Shown piece after piece: positions 45,987-57,956 of a stretch of 64,000 bases of DNA (within the stretch, counting starts at the first letter, position 1; each line of letters starts with the position of its first letter). The notes beneath the pieces were generated by a model that saw only the letters and a list, made by a program, of their open reading frames with translations, was not told where the DNA came from and made no database searches. The stretch is taken from assembly GCF_000276665.1 (NCBI RefSeq), contig NW_004955436.1, forward strand, positions 20,227,268 to 20,291,267, read 5' to 3'. Position numbers and translations under genes: made by a program. The stretch is from Chinchilla lanigera (Eukaryota > Chordata > Mammalia > Rodentia > Chinchillidae).

Positions 45987-48300
45987 ATTCTTTATTTATC
46001 CCATCTTCAATTTCTATTTTTATCCATAAATTCATGTAATGGCCCAGAAACTGGAGAAGTATCTGTATTGTTGAGGACATGATGACCAAAAACGTATGTA
46101 CAAGTTTCGAACAAATGCAATTTTTAAAAATATCTTCAGTCCAAAGTTAGAATTAACAGAACCATCTTCCAGGGGTCCAAATAAGTAGTCAGCTATTATT
46201 AATCTATTTTGTATTGATTTAAAAAATAATGCTAGAGAATTAATTGGCTGAGGTTACTGAGAGATAAGGTTTGAGGTGGGGATAAAGTTGGAAAAACTTA
46301 AGGGGATTTAAGTGAAAAAATGATAATGGAGAATTGAGAGTGACAAGCATGTACTGACTCTAAGAGAAGATTCTGAGAGAACTCTGCTGGGTCACCTCCG
46401 GGCAAAGGAGGAAAAATGCATAGACAGAGGCTCTGAAACAGTATGATTCCAAGTGCATGAGGTTTGGTATGGAGAGAGAAACAGTACAAAAAGGAAGCGT
46501 GCCTTCTAGAGCAGGGGCCAAGGGGAGACTGGCTTGGTTAAGGCACACAGAGCTAGAGTTAGCGGTCAAACTGGGCAGGAAAGGACTTCAACAAGATCAC
46601 ACAAGGGGACAGAGGGCAGAGTAAGGGGGAGCTCCCAATGTGGGCGCACTGTGGAAAGCTTAATCCAGTAGGGGAACTTGTGACAAAGGAGTGTCTGGGA
46701 TGAACTGTAAGTGTTTTAACCTCAGGAAAGGAGAGTCTATGTGAACTTTAACCCACTGTACTTGCTTTATTCCTCCAAAGAATCTTCACCTTGGTAAAGG
46801 CCGGTAGTGTGCTTGTGCGAGTCACTAGGGCTGACTTTTCCGTGAAACACAGAAAACTGAGTGCCCTAATGGCACTGTTAGGGGGCCGGGACAATGTTTT
46901 CACGTTAATTTCTTTTGAAATCAGAAAGAAAACAGACATAATAAATTACAAATATACAAACATGAATCCAGCCTGCCTGGATTATATCCACGCTCTATTG
47001 ACATGTTTATAAAATAGGATGATCAAGATTTTTATGGAAGAAGGGGTTCGTGAAGGCAAAAGCTGAGTGAACCCCTTACCAGATAAAGCACACAGCGGAC
47101 CCATTCACCCACTTTTATGCAGCATCAAAGATCACCCAAATACTCTGGCATCCACATTTCTATCATTTCCCAAGCTCTTCTTCACCTTCAATCTGTATAG
47201 CACCTAATCTGTTGATGGTACTTTAAAATGTTTAAAGAATGACAGTATCAATTTCCCCTAGGTTTTGAGCTCTTAAATCATACATTTTAAAGAACGGAAT
47301 GCTCGTACTGTGTTCTATAACCCATACATCCATCTTTATGAACTACTAAAATCAGTTAAGAACAGCTTCCATCACTGAGCTAGTTTAAATGATTAAAACA
47401 GAAAAAGAGTTATTTTTTCCTCTTATTTTGTACTAAACACAGTTCCTCGGGGTTTATAAATACACTTTATCAAATCCCTCTGTGCAAGTAGTCCTGAGTG
47501 TTTGTTCCCCCACCAACCCTGCACCATGAGAGAATGAATAAATGAATATCTAACAGGGCCCGCACAATACCCACGAGATAATCGGCATTCTGGAAGTGTC
47601 TGAAGATATCATGTATGATAGACACCAGAGAGTGACCCTGTGCATATTACTCCCGAATTGCTGGCTGGCAAAGAGGCCTGAGCCACACAAACAGCTCAGA
47701 GAAGGACACACGAGATAAATTTAGAAAACAGGGTCAGAGTGATTAGTAGATGTCAGAACTGATAGTTTTTGGTGCCTTCTGATTTATGCAGGACACAGTT
47801 GCTGATTTCCTTTGTTTTCAATCCCTATACATTCAGGCTCCAGTTATTCACTACAATTGGCCTCACTCTTTACTGAAGACTGGAGTGTCAGCTGTCGAAG
47901 GAAGAACGGACAGAAGACACGTTCAACACCAGAAGCCCAGTCCCCGGCCCCTTTGGGTTCCAGCCTCCTGGGTGGTTGTTAAAAACTGCCAAAACTGATC
48001 TCCAAATGGAGCTTCTGCAAGGCCAGCTTACAATCACAAGAGGACACTGCAGGAGCCTCCCAGTGAAAGCCGTACTGAGAGTAACTGAATGCGTGAACAC
48101 CAGCAAAGCTATGAGAATGGTCTGGTAAGCTAGGTCTGCTTTAATAGAAACATAAGTATTATGTATTGCAGTCTATTATAAATTGGTTGTAATTTTCTCC
48201 TGACAGTTTCTGAATTAAACTAGTTAGTATACAAATAATAATAACAATAATAATAACAAATGCCACAAAGCAAAAAACAAACTCAGTGTCTGAAGGTTAA
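45987..48300. other. Unassigned, repeat-poor stretch
   Basis: No gene or recognisable repeat over more than 2 kb. Opposing frames at 46298-46569 and 47786-48106 lack motifs. Low repeat content here leads into the candidate regulatory segment. Confidence 0.4.
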
Positions 48301-49080
48301 TGATTGCTCATGAAAGCCACAGAAATAAATTATCTGCCTAGGGACACTGTCACGTGATCAGCACAAAAGCTGCAACAGCCAAAAATGTTTATGTAGAGGA
48401 AAAAAACACTGTCAGCGTCACAGCACCCTTCCCCCCACAGCTAAATTCGAGTCCCGAGCCAGCCAGCTGCTCCTGACTGCTTACATTAAACTAATTTGTG
48501 CTGCTACATTGCAGCTGCTTAATTTTTAGTCTCAACTTTATCACCAATAAGTGTTACAATAACAAGCGATATGATGGTATCTCTGAAGAAATATCCATCA
48601 ACCCCCAAACAATGACAGCTTTACAAGAGTAGATTGCAGAAAAACAAATTAAAAAAAAAAAAAAAAAAGAACAAGAAGAAGAAAGAAATCACCCCCACAC
48701 TGCCTCTTTAAAAGGGGGGGGAGGGGCCAACTTTTAGTGGAAAAGGCTTTAAAACGCTGCTTTGTTCAGAAGGCCATTCTGCAGTGATGAAGGGGATGAT
48801 TGAAAAGGTTAGCAAGCAGGGGAAGAGTTAACAAGTAAGATGTGCTTTTGCTAAGAGGGGGTGATTTGCAAGGTGAGAGCCTTAGCAGGGAGAAGGCAAT
48901 TTCCTTACAACAATGCAATCTGTATTCTCTTGCTCACTGTCCTCCAAACGTTTTGTGAACCCAAACTGCAGCTCAGGCTGAGTTGCTCCACACACTATTC
49001 TTTGGCCAGCCTGGCATTAGAGCTCACAATATGAGTTGTTGTTCCCCGTGTTTTTCTGTGTTGTTTTCCTGGTCCAGGGT
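48301..49080. promoter_or_regulatory. Candidate conserved non-coding regulatory element
   Basis: Apart from one A-rich low-complexity run (48651-48685) this stretch has no recognisable repeat. It is rich in developmental transcription-factor-like words: homeodomain TTAAT/ATTA cores ('attaaactaatttgtg', 'gcttaatttttag'), CAGCTG E-boxes ('attgcagctgctt', 'ccagctgctcc'), a SOX-like ACAAT ('acaacaatgcaatc') and GATA-like 'gatgattgaaa'. This texture is typical of deeply conserved vertebrate enhancers, but it can only be shown by alignment. There is no TATA/CpG promoter signature and no convincing exon. Inference. Confidence 0.3.
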
Positions 49081-51870
49081 AAATGCACAAACTCTTCTTT
49101 GGGCAAAAAACAGACATTGACCTGAACTGGTTTAAATTCCTGCCAAATATGCAGGCCCTGTTTTTGCTACATTTTGGAATTTGGCTGAGACCATATGTCA
49201 GACATTTATTTGTACTCAGAACTAGAATAGAGACCCAACAACTTAAAAAAATAAAAGATTTTTTTTAAAAAAAAAAACATTAGGAATGCCATGAAACTTT
49301 TCCATTATTAATTAATCTGGATATGACTAATGCTTTCACTTGAGATATCTCATTACACACTCTTCTGTTTACTGCTGGGGACAATTCAACTTTATCCCAC
49401 TTAGTAATTACAAAAACAATTCCTTTGAAAGCAGGGGAAGAACACCCATGTCAGCTATTTACAGCATTTTTTAAATTCTGTGGTTTTCAGAATTAAGGTT
49501 CAAAGTGAGTGTTATTAACGTTAAGTAATAAAGTAGTTTTTCTTGCACAAAGATATCCTCAATTTGAAAAAGAAATGTTTACACTGGAATAATTTTCTCA
49601 GGGCAGCAAGGGGGTGAGGGTGATGGAGTGGAGATTTAGGCCCACCCTTGTTTTTTCAACTTGACACCTTCACACCTCATGGTCACAGCTCAGGTTCTAG
49701 CAGTATTTTCTTTTTTCAGACAGCTGGTAAATCAAGCTACAGGACTGAATTAGAGCACCATGGGACACGGCTCTGTTTCCGTGGGTTTCTCGTGAGGACC
49801 CTCAACTGTGGAAGGTGATTGTGTTTGTAAGAGCTCTCCAGGGGAAGATCCCAGGGGAAAAGATATGGAGTCCCCAAAGCCCACCAGGATTATTCTCCTC
49901 TGATGCCAACTGGGTCACTGTAGCACAATGCAAGTCTTTCTCTTTGCAGAGCTCACCGTGATACCTTGTTTGCTATTGGTCAGGCATTGAGGCTGCTGGG
50001 AACTCAGACTAAAAGCATTCTGGAGCCTAGAGGTAAGGCAGGGTGTAACTTGAATGAAAGCAACTTTTTAAAAGACACCTACCCATAGGCAGGCAGGGAA
50101 GGGCTTAGGATGGAAGGGTGGCAGCAGGGAGAGTCTCTGAAGAGTAGCTCACTTCTTAATGATGAAATGGGCAGTCGGTTTGGTTGGCCTTCAACAGAGG
50201 CTGGTGTGTGGAGGCCAGACATGCTGTCAAAACATCAATTGAGAAATGAAGAATTCATTTGATGGGATCTACCTGCGCTCTCTGTTTTCTTCAGAGTTGG
50301 ACTAAATTGGTGCAGTGAGGACACTTGAAAGCTGGTGGACAAGTTCACCCCATTTTGTGAAAGGCAGGGGAACAGCCAGGGGTTTATGTGTACCTGTGAG
50401 CGTCCGCGCTTGAGGTGCACACAGATGCACTCAGAAGCAGTAGGTATGCAGAGACTCTTCCCACAGCAAGCCCACGATGACAGAAAGGACTCCCTACCAG
50501 CCAGGAATGATCTCACAGGGCTGAGCAGTTTGAATTGGCTACTTTCCTAAAAATCTCTAGAAACAAATTCTTTTCGACATAGCCTTTTCCAGAACGTGCC
50601 AAGTTAGGGTTGGCTCTGCAAATCCTGAGTGAGGATCATAATTCAGGCAAAGTGGTTGTTTTTATCTTTGTGGAGTTCATAAGCAGGGAAAGGCTGTCAG
50701 GTTCCTTCGTCATGTCTCTGAACTGCCTTCAACCTAGCTTTGCTTGTTAGCTAGAAGGTAGGCCTTTCTGGCATCTATCTGTCGGAGAAGTGGAAATAGT
50801 TAATGAGGTATATAGTGAGGTATGTTGTAATTTCCAATTAACAGCATTAGAACTTGTAGTCATAAGCTTGAAATGTATCATTTTTCACAGGAATGAAGTG
50901 TGGAAAGTAATATATACCGTATGACTGGGGAGTACAAATTTTGTTTTCCATTTTTGTCTCCGTATTGGACCATAGGCCAAATTCTGAAATGATAAAAGGC
51001 AAGTATATACCTACATTTTTCAATATTTTCTTCAATGAAATTATAAATGATGAACAATCGATCTAAAATTAAAATGACATTACAATTAATACATATATAC
51101 ATAAATTCTAGAATATTTGTCCTAAAATCTTTATGACTTCAAAAGTTATCAAAAGAGATACTATACATGGAAGTGTTTTTGCACAATGTGGATGTTATTA
51201 AATATAAAGAATATTATATTATTATTATATCCATCTTCAAATTTTAACCAGCACTTCACTATATCTTTTATTTGCAACATAGGTTCAAAAAAAAGGTATG
51301 TGTAAAGAAGGGTATATTGTGCAAAACCCTCCAAGAAACCAAACTAAAGGACAAATCTTGTCTCAAGTGTTTCTTCACTAGAAATAATTGTGCGTTTGTA
51401 GTGTGTGTAGTAAGGGAGCTATCCTGATGTCAGCTGACTTAAGAACAGACTAGCTTCTTCCTGCTCAAAATGTGCATCCCTGCCAATGTAAAATCCTACC
51501 GTTGTCCCCCAATTCAATCACCAAGAAACCAAACAACAAAACAAGGAGACAGTACCTCTGCTGTCCCTCAGTTGGCATGCATCTGTCTGTTCTGAATCCA
51601 AACTGCTAAATGACAGGGAAGGTTTGGACAGATATACCCATAAGTGGAGCCAAGCTACCCATTAGGCACACCTGCCATTTTGCTCAGAGTCCAGGATACC
51701 TTAGGTGTTCATGAAAATATTGTAATTTTTTTTAGAAATCAGAAAAAATGATCTTTTAAGTCTAAATGTTTCATAGTGTAGAATATTAATATATCCATCT
51801 TTATGTTAACAAAATCATAAAATATTATTTCTATTCAGTTCAGTAAAGAAAAGAGCCCATGAAGGCAAAA
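49081..51870. other. Unassigned, repeat-poor stretch
   Basis: No confident gene or repeat. Opposing frames at 50235-50550 occupy the same DNA and show no family signature. Confidence 0.4.
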
Positions 51871-51879
51871 GGCTCCTGC

Positions 51880-52055
51880 ATTAGTTTCCTATTGCTGCCG
51901 CAACAAGTCTCCACAACTGAGGTGATTCTGTTATCCTATGGTTATGGTAGGCAAAAGTCCAAATATGGTCTTATAGGGCTAGAACTCAGGTGTCAAGAAA
52001 GCTGCTTGTTCCCCTATAGAAAGAATTGAGGGTGCCCCATTCTATTAAGGAACAG
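51880..52055 (-). mobile_element. MLT/MaLR-type LTR fragment, antisense
   Basis: The plus strand reads 'tgcattagtttcctattgct', 'gccgcaacaag' and 'caactgaggtgattctgtta', then 'tagggctagaactcaggtgt'. This is the antisense of the 3' part of an old MaLR-type LTR. It is truncated, probably by the LTR insertion that follows. Confidence 0.55.
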
Positions 52056-52212
52056 CCAGAGCACTGCAAAAGATGTACCTTGCTTAGCTGTATATCCCTT
52101 CCAGGCTGCTTATTTCCCTATTGTACTTAAGTTGGTTCTTACTAAGAATCTCAGTTACTGTGCCATTTTGATAGAGGGCTGTGAAGAATGCCTCCTGGAC
52201 CTGGACACACAC

Positions 52213-52554
52213 TGTTATGGTTTAGACCTAAGTTCCCCTCTCCCTCAGAATTCTTCTGCATATGGAACATGGCCAAATCATGGGAGCACTGTACTCACCA
52301 GTGAATTCATCCATTGACAAGGTCAGAAATTAAAGGTGCTGTTGGCAGGTGGGGCCTGGCTCCTCCCTTCTCTCTTTGCTTCCTGGCTGCTCTAGGCTAA
52401 GCACTTTTTTCCTTCATCACATCCCTCTGCCATCCTGTTTCTGCCTTGGAGCCAATCAACCATGGGCTGAAACCGTGAGCCAAAATAAACCTCTCCTCCT
52501 TTAAGTTGTGGCTGTTGGATATTTCCTGCCAGCAATGAGAAAGGGACCAAGACA
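52213..52554 (+). mobile_element. MaLR-type solo LTR
   Basis: Begins 'tgttatggtttagaccta' and ends 'gggaccaagaca'. It contains 'tttgcttcctggctgctcta', 'gaaaccgtgagccaaaataa' and AATAAA at 52484-52489, then 'ctcctcctttaagttgtg'. It is the same family as the minus-strand LTR at 33726-34077. Flanking bases show no clean 5-bp duplication. No internal ERV genes adjoin it. Confidence 0.8.
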
Positions 52555-53079
52555 CTGACTCAAAGGTAGTTCACTTCAGAGTAAGTTTTTTAAACCTAAT
52601 ACTAACAGCTGTGGGTAAATGGAAGAGGATTATCAAGATACCCCCACTCAGTCACCAGATGCCTTCTATAGATACTGTCTTGTTCCCAATCTGATTTTCT
52701 GAGGTCCCAGCAATATGTATGATCTTGAGGTGATCATTAAGATCTGATAGACATGTTTTCAGGATTAGAATTAACATGACAAGAAGAATGAGGAAGGTGG
52801 CTATTCCTGGCACTGTAACAGACAGGAGAGTGATTTTATGAATATGAGCTCAAGTTGACTAATGGTCCAGTAGATTTCATCTTTCCAGGGAGTCTTCTCT
52901 CCATAATATTATATACTTAATTCAAATCTTCTGATTTTCCTTTACACACCAAGGCACAGCCTCAGGAATGCCAAGCCCCCACATAGTTCACTTTTTATCT
53001 GATATTTAGCACTTACAAAACACATTTGCAGCCTAAACTAAGCAATAGGCTGAGACACTTCTGTTGTTGTAGGTTGTAA
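52555..53079. other. Unassigned non-coding stretch
   Basis: No recognisable gene or repeat. Confidence 0.4.
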
Positions 53080-53235
53080 TTTCAACTCCCTGGTAATCCA
53101 TTCCTCTGTATTACCATCTATAAAATGGATATAGCAATAATAAAGCAAGCCATGAAATTATTTATGAGGTTTAACCACTTATGAGATTGTATGACTCTTT
53201 ACACATATAAAATCCTGAGTAGTCCAAGTAATAAA
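53080..53235 (+). repeat. MIR SINE fragment
   Basis: Diverged sense MIR: 'attaccatctataaaatgga', 'tatagcaataataaagcaag', 'ttatgaggtttaaccactta'. Confidence 0.55.
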
Positions 53236-53607
53236 AAGTAACATTTCCCAGTGACATCTCTATGAAATTCTCAACAAGTACGACCTTTCCACAGAGGATG
53301 TCTCAGCTATAGAGCTGCACAGACCGATATGAAATGGCACCTGAGTGAAAACCAGAGAAATGTAACTCAATCTGAATTTGAAAATTGGATTTTATCACAT
53401 TCACAACATATTTCACAGTAGTCATCTGTTTAATTACTATATTATTCTCCTTACCATCATGAAGAAGAAATATCACAGAAAATTATTTTAAAGAGAGCCT
53501 ACGATTTTTTGAGTTTTCTAGTGAAAGATAAAGCTTTCAAAAATCTTTGCCACGGGAAAGTCTTTGAAGTATTTTTGCTGCTGTTTGATCAGTTAAACTT
53601 CTGTTTA

Positions 53608-53702
53608 TTTTTTGTTTAGGGGTCAGGGGAAGAGGTTTGAATTCAGGGCCTTTTGGCTACTAAGCATGTGCTCCAGCATTGAGCTATACCTGCAACCCCT
53701 AG
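53608..53702 (-). repeat. tRNA-type SINE fragment
   Basis: Antisense tRNA-half signature: 'gaggtttgaattcagggcct', 'actaagcatgtgctccagca', 'ttgagctatacctgcaaccc'. It is old and truncated. Confidence 0.65.
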
Positions 53703-54745
53703 TTGAGATTTTGAGTATTTGCACTATTTTGAAATGTTTTAATTCTCTAAAGCCTAGTAATAGGGTGCATAATTGTGGGAGATGATTTCATAAGAGAAAA
53801 CTAAACATAATAATGTGGTATATGTGTAGAATTCCTGACTGAAGAGAATTGAAATAGGAAAGGAGTGGTTAAAACAAAGAGCAGAGCTAACTAAAATTTT
53901 GAGCCGTTTTATATTTAATGGGAAAAATTCTCCAATATACAAAGTCTAGGTTTAAAAAAAAAGGAGAAAGAGCAAAGTCAGGAAGGTCAGGTTATTAAAG
54001 AGGATTTCTGCCGAGAAATTATATAATAATACTTCGGAAAAAACTTGGTGAAGCTGGAATAATGACATCCTGAATATTGTTTGGCCACAAACAGTAGAAA
54101 TTTGCAATGCCTTCTACCTCATCTCTACAAAAGAGGATAGGGACCAGGGAAAACTCTCAACACCAAAGAACTAAGTCCAACCAATGATATCAAAGGAGAA
54201 AAAAGAAACCACGATGTGGGGTGTTTTATATTCCAAACTATTATTTGATATTCCCTAGAATTTTTTTTTCATCTTGCTAGTGTACTTGCCCCACCATGCT
54301 GGGGAGTTATGCTATTTTAGACATGAGTTAACAGGTCTCTTACATGCACACATTTCCACATTCCAGTGAGACCTATTATATCCTTTTCCTTGCGACTCCA
54401 CCCTCACCACACACGCTCACGCACACAGACAAATATCACTCTCTCCTCTCTGCCCACACAGTGCCCTCCCCTCTGTTCAGTATTCCTCATTGTCTAACAC
54501 TTTCCAACTGCTGAACGTTTCCAAGGCCATACAAATCCACATGCCCCAGAAAGGCTTCCTACTGTGTAATGTGTTTGATTCTGCAAAATAAAATCTCTGT
54601 AGCCAGACAGCAGATAAAACAGAACCCATGGCAAGAAGAAGGAAGGACTTTGACTTGGCTGGTAATTGAGAAAGTGAAAATAGATCTCAAGGCATCCTGT
54701 AAGCCTCGACATTCAACAAGCAGACCATGGACCTGGACCATGGAC
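53703..54745. other. Unassigned non-coding stretch
   Basis: No recognisable gene. A short ACAC-rich patch lies near 54410-54430. Confidence 0.4.
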
Positions 54746-54845
54746 CCACAGCTGAGAGCTTGTCAGAAATGCAGGACCCACACTACATCACACTTCCTGG
54801 ATCAGAATTTACACTTTAATCAGATCCCTAGATGCACATTACAGA
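54746..54845 (-). repeat. MER5-like hAT fragment
   Basis: 'gcttgtcagaaatgcaggac', 'atcacacttcctggatcag' and 'ctttaatcagatccctagat' resemble one orientation of MER5-type hAT-Charlie elements ('..ttagaaatgcagaatctc..'). It is fragmentary and lies inside a 137-codon frame that I do not regard as a gene. Confidence 0.45.
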
Positions 54846-56399
54846 TAGAGAAATGCTTCACTTTCTCAATCTCCCCTACCACCAGGAAACAAAAGCCAGT
54901 TGTCAATAACTTAAATATTTATATCCAAGGGGCAGAAAACTCACAACTTCCCTTGGCACATATTCCAGAACTATTAGCCTAAGTAATCAAGATGCAGCTA
55001 TACTTCTCACCTTCCGCTTATCACCCTTCTCATAATTTACTGCCACTGTCTTTGTTCCACACACTGATTCAGAATCTTTCTCCTAACAACTTCACAGCAA
55101 AGTAAGAGAACTACAGTCTTCAATGGGCTTTGGAACGAAGACACAAGGCTCCGATACTCTGGACCCCCTTGAATATTTGAGAGATGCTTCATTCTCTACC
55201 ACTCCCTTTGAAACTACCTTATAGAAAGAAAAGTAAGAAGAGTATGACTGCTCCAGAGGCACTGTCATCAGACTCGGAGAAATTACTGAATCTATAGCAA
55301 GAAGAAATTACTGGCTCTATAAAGAAGGTTAAAATTCTTTTTTTTTTTCTTTCTTATGTTAAGAAGTTAGCCTGGAAGACACTTTTTTTTTTCTTTCTTA
55401 TGTTAAGAAGTTAGCCTGGAAGACACTCAGGACACTGCATCACATCTCACAGGTATGTACCCTTTTTAGGACAGCCTACTTCTCACTTTGCAAGTGGAGG
55501 GCTAGAAGTTATTGGAAAAGGTCTCTTAGGACTTCGACCTGGTGGAAAGCAATAAGTGAAGGATAGTAGCAAAAGTATGCAAATTCACTTTAATAAAGAG
55601 AGAACTGCTCTACGGAAAGATAAGTCAACTTGGAAAGGGTTCATTGCCAAGGAAGGAGAGCACGAGACAAGTAGCACAGACAAACATGGTGGAGCCCATC
55701 CAAGGACTCTAGGGAAGGCACTATCCTACTGAGACTCTGATGCTGAGCCTTGCCAGTCCTAGTGAAAAGTCATGCTTAGATGGAGACAGATGCACAGCAT
55801 GTGGCCACAGACTATTTCTGGACCTATTGGCAAGATTGTTCTTATTGTGTCTTGGATGTTTTGAGACAACTGAGGCCACTATACACAAATTTATCTAAAA
55901 CTTACTTTTAAGCTTCCACTCTACAAAAAATGACCTATGAGTTCAGTTTCCTTAAAGCTTGATTGATTACAACAAGGAAGGGGCAAGTTCCAGTATTCTG
56001 ATTCTTCATGTCCTAACATCTCACAGTAAATTAATGAGTTGACTTTCTAAATTATATATCATTCCTAAAAGCTGGGCTAATGTGAGTGTCCCCCTGAGAA
56101 AGGGATGCTCAGTGTACTTACAAATCAGCTTCCTGGGCTACCAGCCTGGGGCTAGATGAACCATGATTCATTAATCAAAGCCCAAATGGCTACTGCAGGA
56201 AGCTTGTCCAGAGACAGTGCTGGGCCCTTGGCTTATGGTAGCCATATAATTATTAAGATGGGATTATAATTAATCTTTAAAGTCTGTGGTCCAGGAAACT
56301 TTTAGGATTGTTTAGAAATACTTATATATTTCCTCATACACTGCTGGGAATACCAGAGGAATATCAAAGGCAACCATACAAATCACTAAGGGGGAATTC
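54846..56399. other. Unassigned non-coding stretch
   Basis: Apart from the 44-bp tandem duplication at 55337-55427, I recognise nothing here. Confidence 0.4.
55337..55427. repeat. Perfect 44-bp tandem duplication
   Basis: Two adjacent copies, period 44, each a T run followed by 'ctttcttatgttaagaagtt' and 'agcctggaagacact'. No mismatch outside the T-run length, so the event is very recent or the result of an assembly or replication slip. Confidence 0.92.
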
Positions 56400-56650
56400 A
56401 TCTACTTATTTCTCAGCAAATGCTGTCTTTATTTCTCCCATGTGCCTGGCACTGTGCATAATGCTTGGGACATTCTGAATGACAAATACACAATCAAGAA
56501 TCCACAAAGCAGTGTGCCAGTGCTACACTGGAAGCATGTTAGCAATGCAGTGCCTATAGAAAAGGTGCGCATGTCTTCCTGGGAGCTCAGGGTAGTTTCT
56601 AAGTGAAAATTACATTTAAACTGAAACTTGAAATGGAAGAATAACTGGCT
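56400..56650 (-). repeat. L2 LINE fragment
   Basis: Antisense L2: 'atgtgcctggcactgtgcat', 'aatgcttgggacattctgaa', then the distal block 'aaactgaaacttgaaatgga'. It is diverged. Confidence 0.55.
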
Positions 56651-56789
56651 AAGCAGGTAATCTTGGAAGAAAATCTATCTGATCAGCAAAATAAAATGGC
56701 TGATGCCTTACAGCAGTTAATACAATGAACAGCAAGAAGAAAGAACTGTGACTCCTCTGGTGATGTAGACACAGTCTAAAAATAGAGCA

Positions 56790-56920
56790 TGTGGCCCTGC
56801 CTAGTAAAGTATGGTCTATGGACCAGCAGCAGCATCTGGAATCTTAATGGAAATACAGAATCTCACACATCAACTGCACCAGAATCTGTATTTCAGCAGG
56901 TTTGGAGAAGTACATGTATT
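56790..56920 (+). repeat. MER5-type hAT-Charlie fragment
   Basis: 'agtaaagtatggtctatgga', 'ccagcagcagcatctggaat', 'aatggaaatacagaatctca' and 'gaatctgtatttcagcagg' follow the MER5A/B order in the opposite sense to the fragment at 54.75 kb. Its right side abuts the ID SINE target site. Confidence 0.7.
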
Positions 56921-56932
56921 AACATATAACTA

Positions 56933-57025
56933 GGGGCTGGGGGTTTAGCTCAGCGGCAAAAGCGCCTGCCTGGCAAGCACAAGGTCGTGAGTTCGGTTCC
57001 CGGTACTGGAGAAAAACCAAAAAAA
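56933..57025 (+). mobile_element. ID-type SINE with perfect target duplication
   Basis: Starts 'ggggctgggggtttagctca'. A box 'tagctcagcgg' and B box 'gttcggttccc' are intact, with a short A tail. It is flanked by 'aacatataacta' at 56921-56932 and 57026-57037, identical. A recent insertion. Confidence 0.95.
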
Positions 57026-57037
57026 AACATATAACTA

Positions 57038-57818
57038 GATGGTAGGGTAGCAGGAGGTGAGCCTAACAGGTAGGATAAAACTAGATTAAAAGGGGTTACA
57101 TTTGCCATATAAAAGGATAAATTTAAGAATTTGAAACTGAAGAGATGTTATATATTACATGTGTCTTTAATAGGGTGGAGAACAGATTAAATCTAAGACA
57201 AGCTTGCTAGTTCTGGACCAAAAAAAGACTAAGGCAAGGTCAGCATTAGCAGGAAGAAAGCATTTAGAAGTTTTTGAAGAGGCAGAGAGGGCAAGAAACA
57301 GTGATAGACTAGTCTGAGGGGTAAGAGCGAGAAAGGAGAGACTAGGATTCTGAAGGGTCTGACTTGGATACCTCACTGGATGATGGTGCCTCTCAGGCAA
57401 ATGAAGAAAATGGGAGGGAAAAGTTGGCTTGACAATTACAAGGATCTCTTCCAGACCTTCCAGTATGAAGGCTCTGTACATAAATGTACATTAATATCTA
57501 CGATTTGAAATCAAGCTAAGGAGCATAAAGAAATATTGACCTGGAAATTATTGAGATAGAGGATAATTGACACTGTGAGCAAAGATATTATTTTCCAAGG
57601 AAACTATGTAAAGTGAGAAGAGAATCTTTCTTGTGTTACTGCTCCACAAGTGTGATCTGCCTTCCCTCCTTACCCCATCATAATATTTTCAAGACATTGT
57701 TGTCATAACTGGTAAGTATAAATTCAAGATTCTGTAATTTTTGTGACACTCCTAATTATCTTTAAAATACATATCTATCCAAAAGTCCATGTCACTGTGG
57801 TCCTGCCTTAAGCTATAT
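57038..57818. other. Unassigned non-coding stretch
   Basis: No recognisable gene or repeat. The minus-strand frame at 57167-57481 (104 codons) has no motif. Confidence 0.4.
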
Positions 57819-57834
57819 GATTGTATGTGAATTT
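57819..57834. repeat. Target-site duplication of ID SINE, left
   Basis: 'gattgtatgtgaattt' recurs exactly at 57941-57956. Confidence 0.9.
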
Positions 57835-57940
57835 TTTTTTTTTTTTTTTTTTTTGGTTTTTCTCCGGTACCGGGAACCGAACTCACGACCTTGCACTTGC
57901 CAGGCAGGCGCTTTTGCCGCTGAGCTAAATCCCCAGCCCC
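57835..57940 (-). mobile_element. ID-type SINE, youngest-looking copy
   Basis: On the minus strand it begins 'ggggctggggatttagctca' with intact A box ('tagctcagcgg') and B box ('gttcggttccc'), then 'ggtaccggagaaaaacc' and a pure poly(A) tail (T run at about 57835-57854). The 16-bp target duplication is perfect, and the long uninterrupted A tail is another sign of youth. The only copy of the ID family on the minus strand here. Confidence 0.96.
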
Positions 57941-57956
57941 GATTGTATGTGAATTT
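57941..57956. repeat. Target-site duplication of ID SINE, right
   Basis: An exact copy of 57819-57834. Confidence 0.9.

Noticed and set aside
54569..54982. 137-codon plus-strand frame as a gene
   Set aside because: It overlaps a MER5-like fragment and has no recognisable domain.
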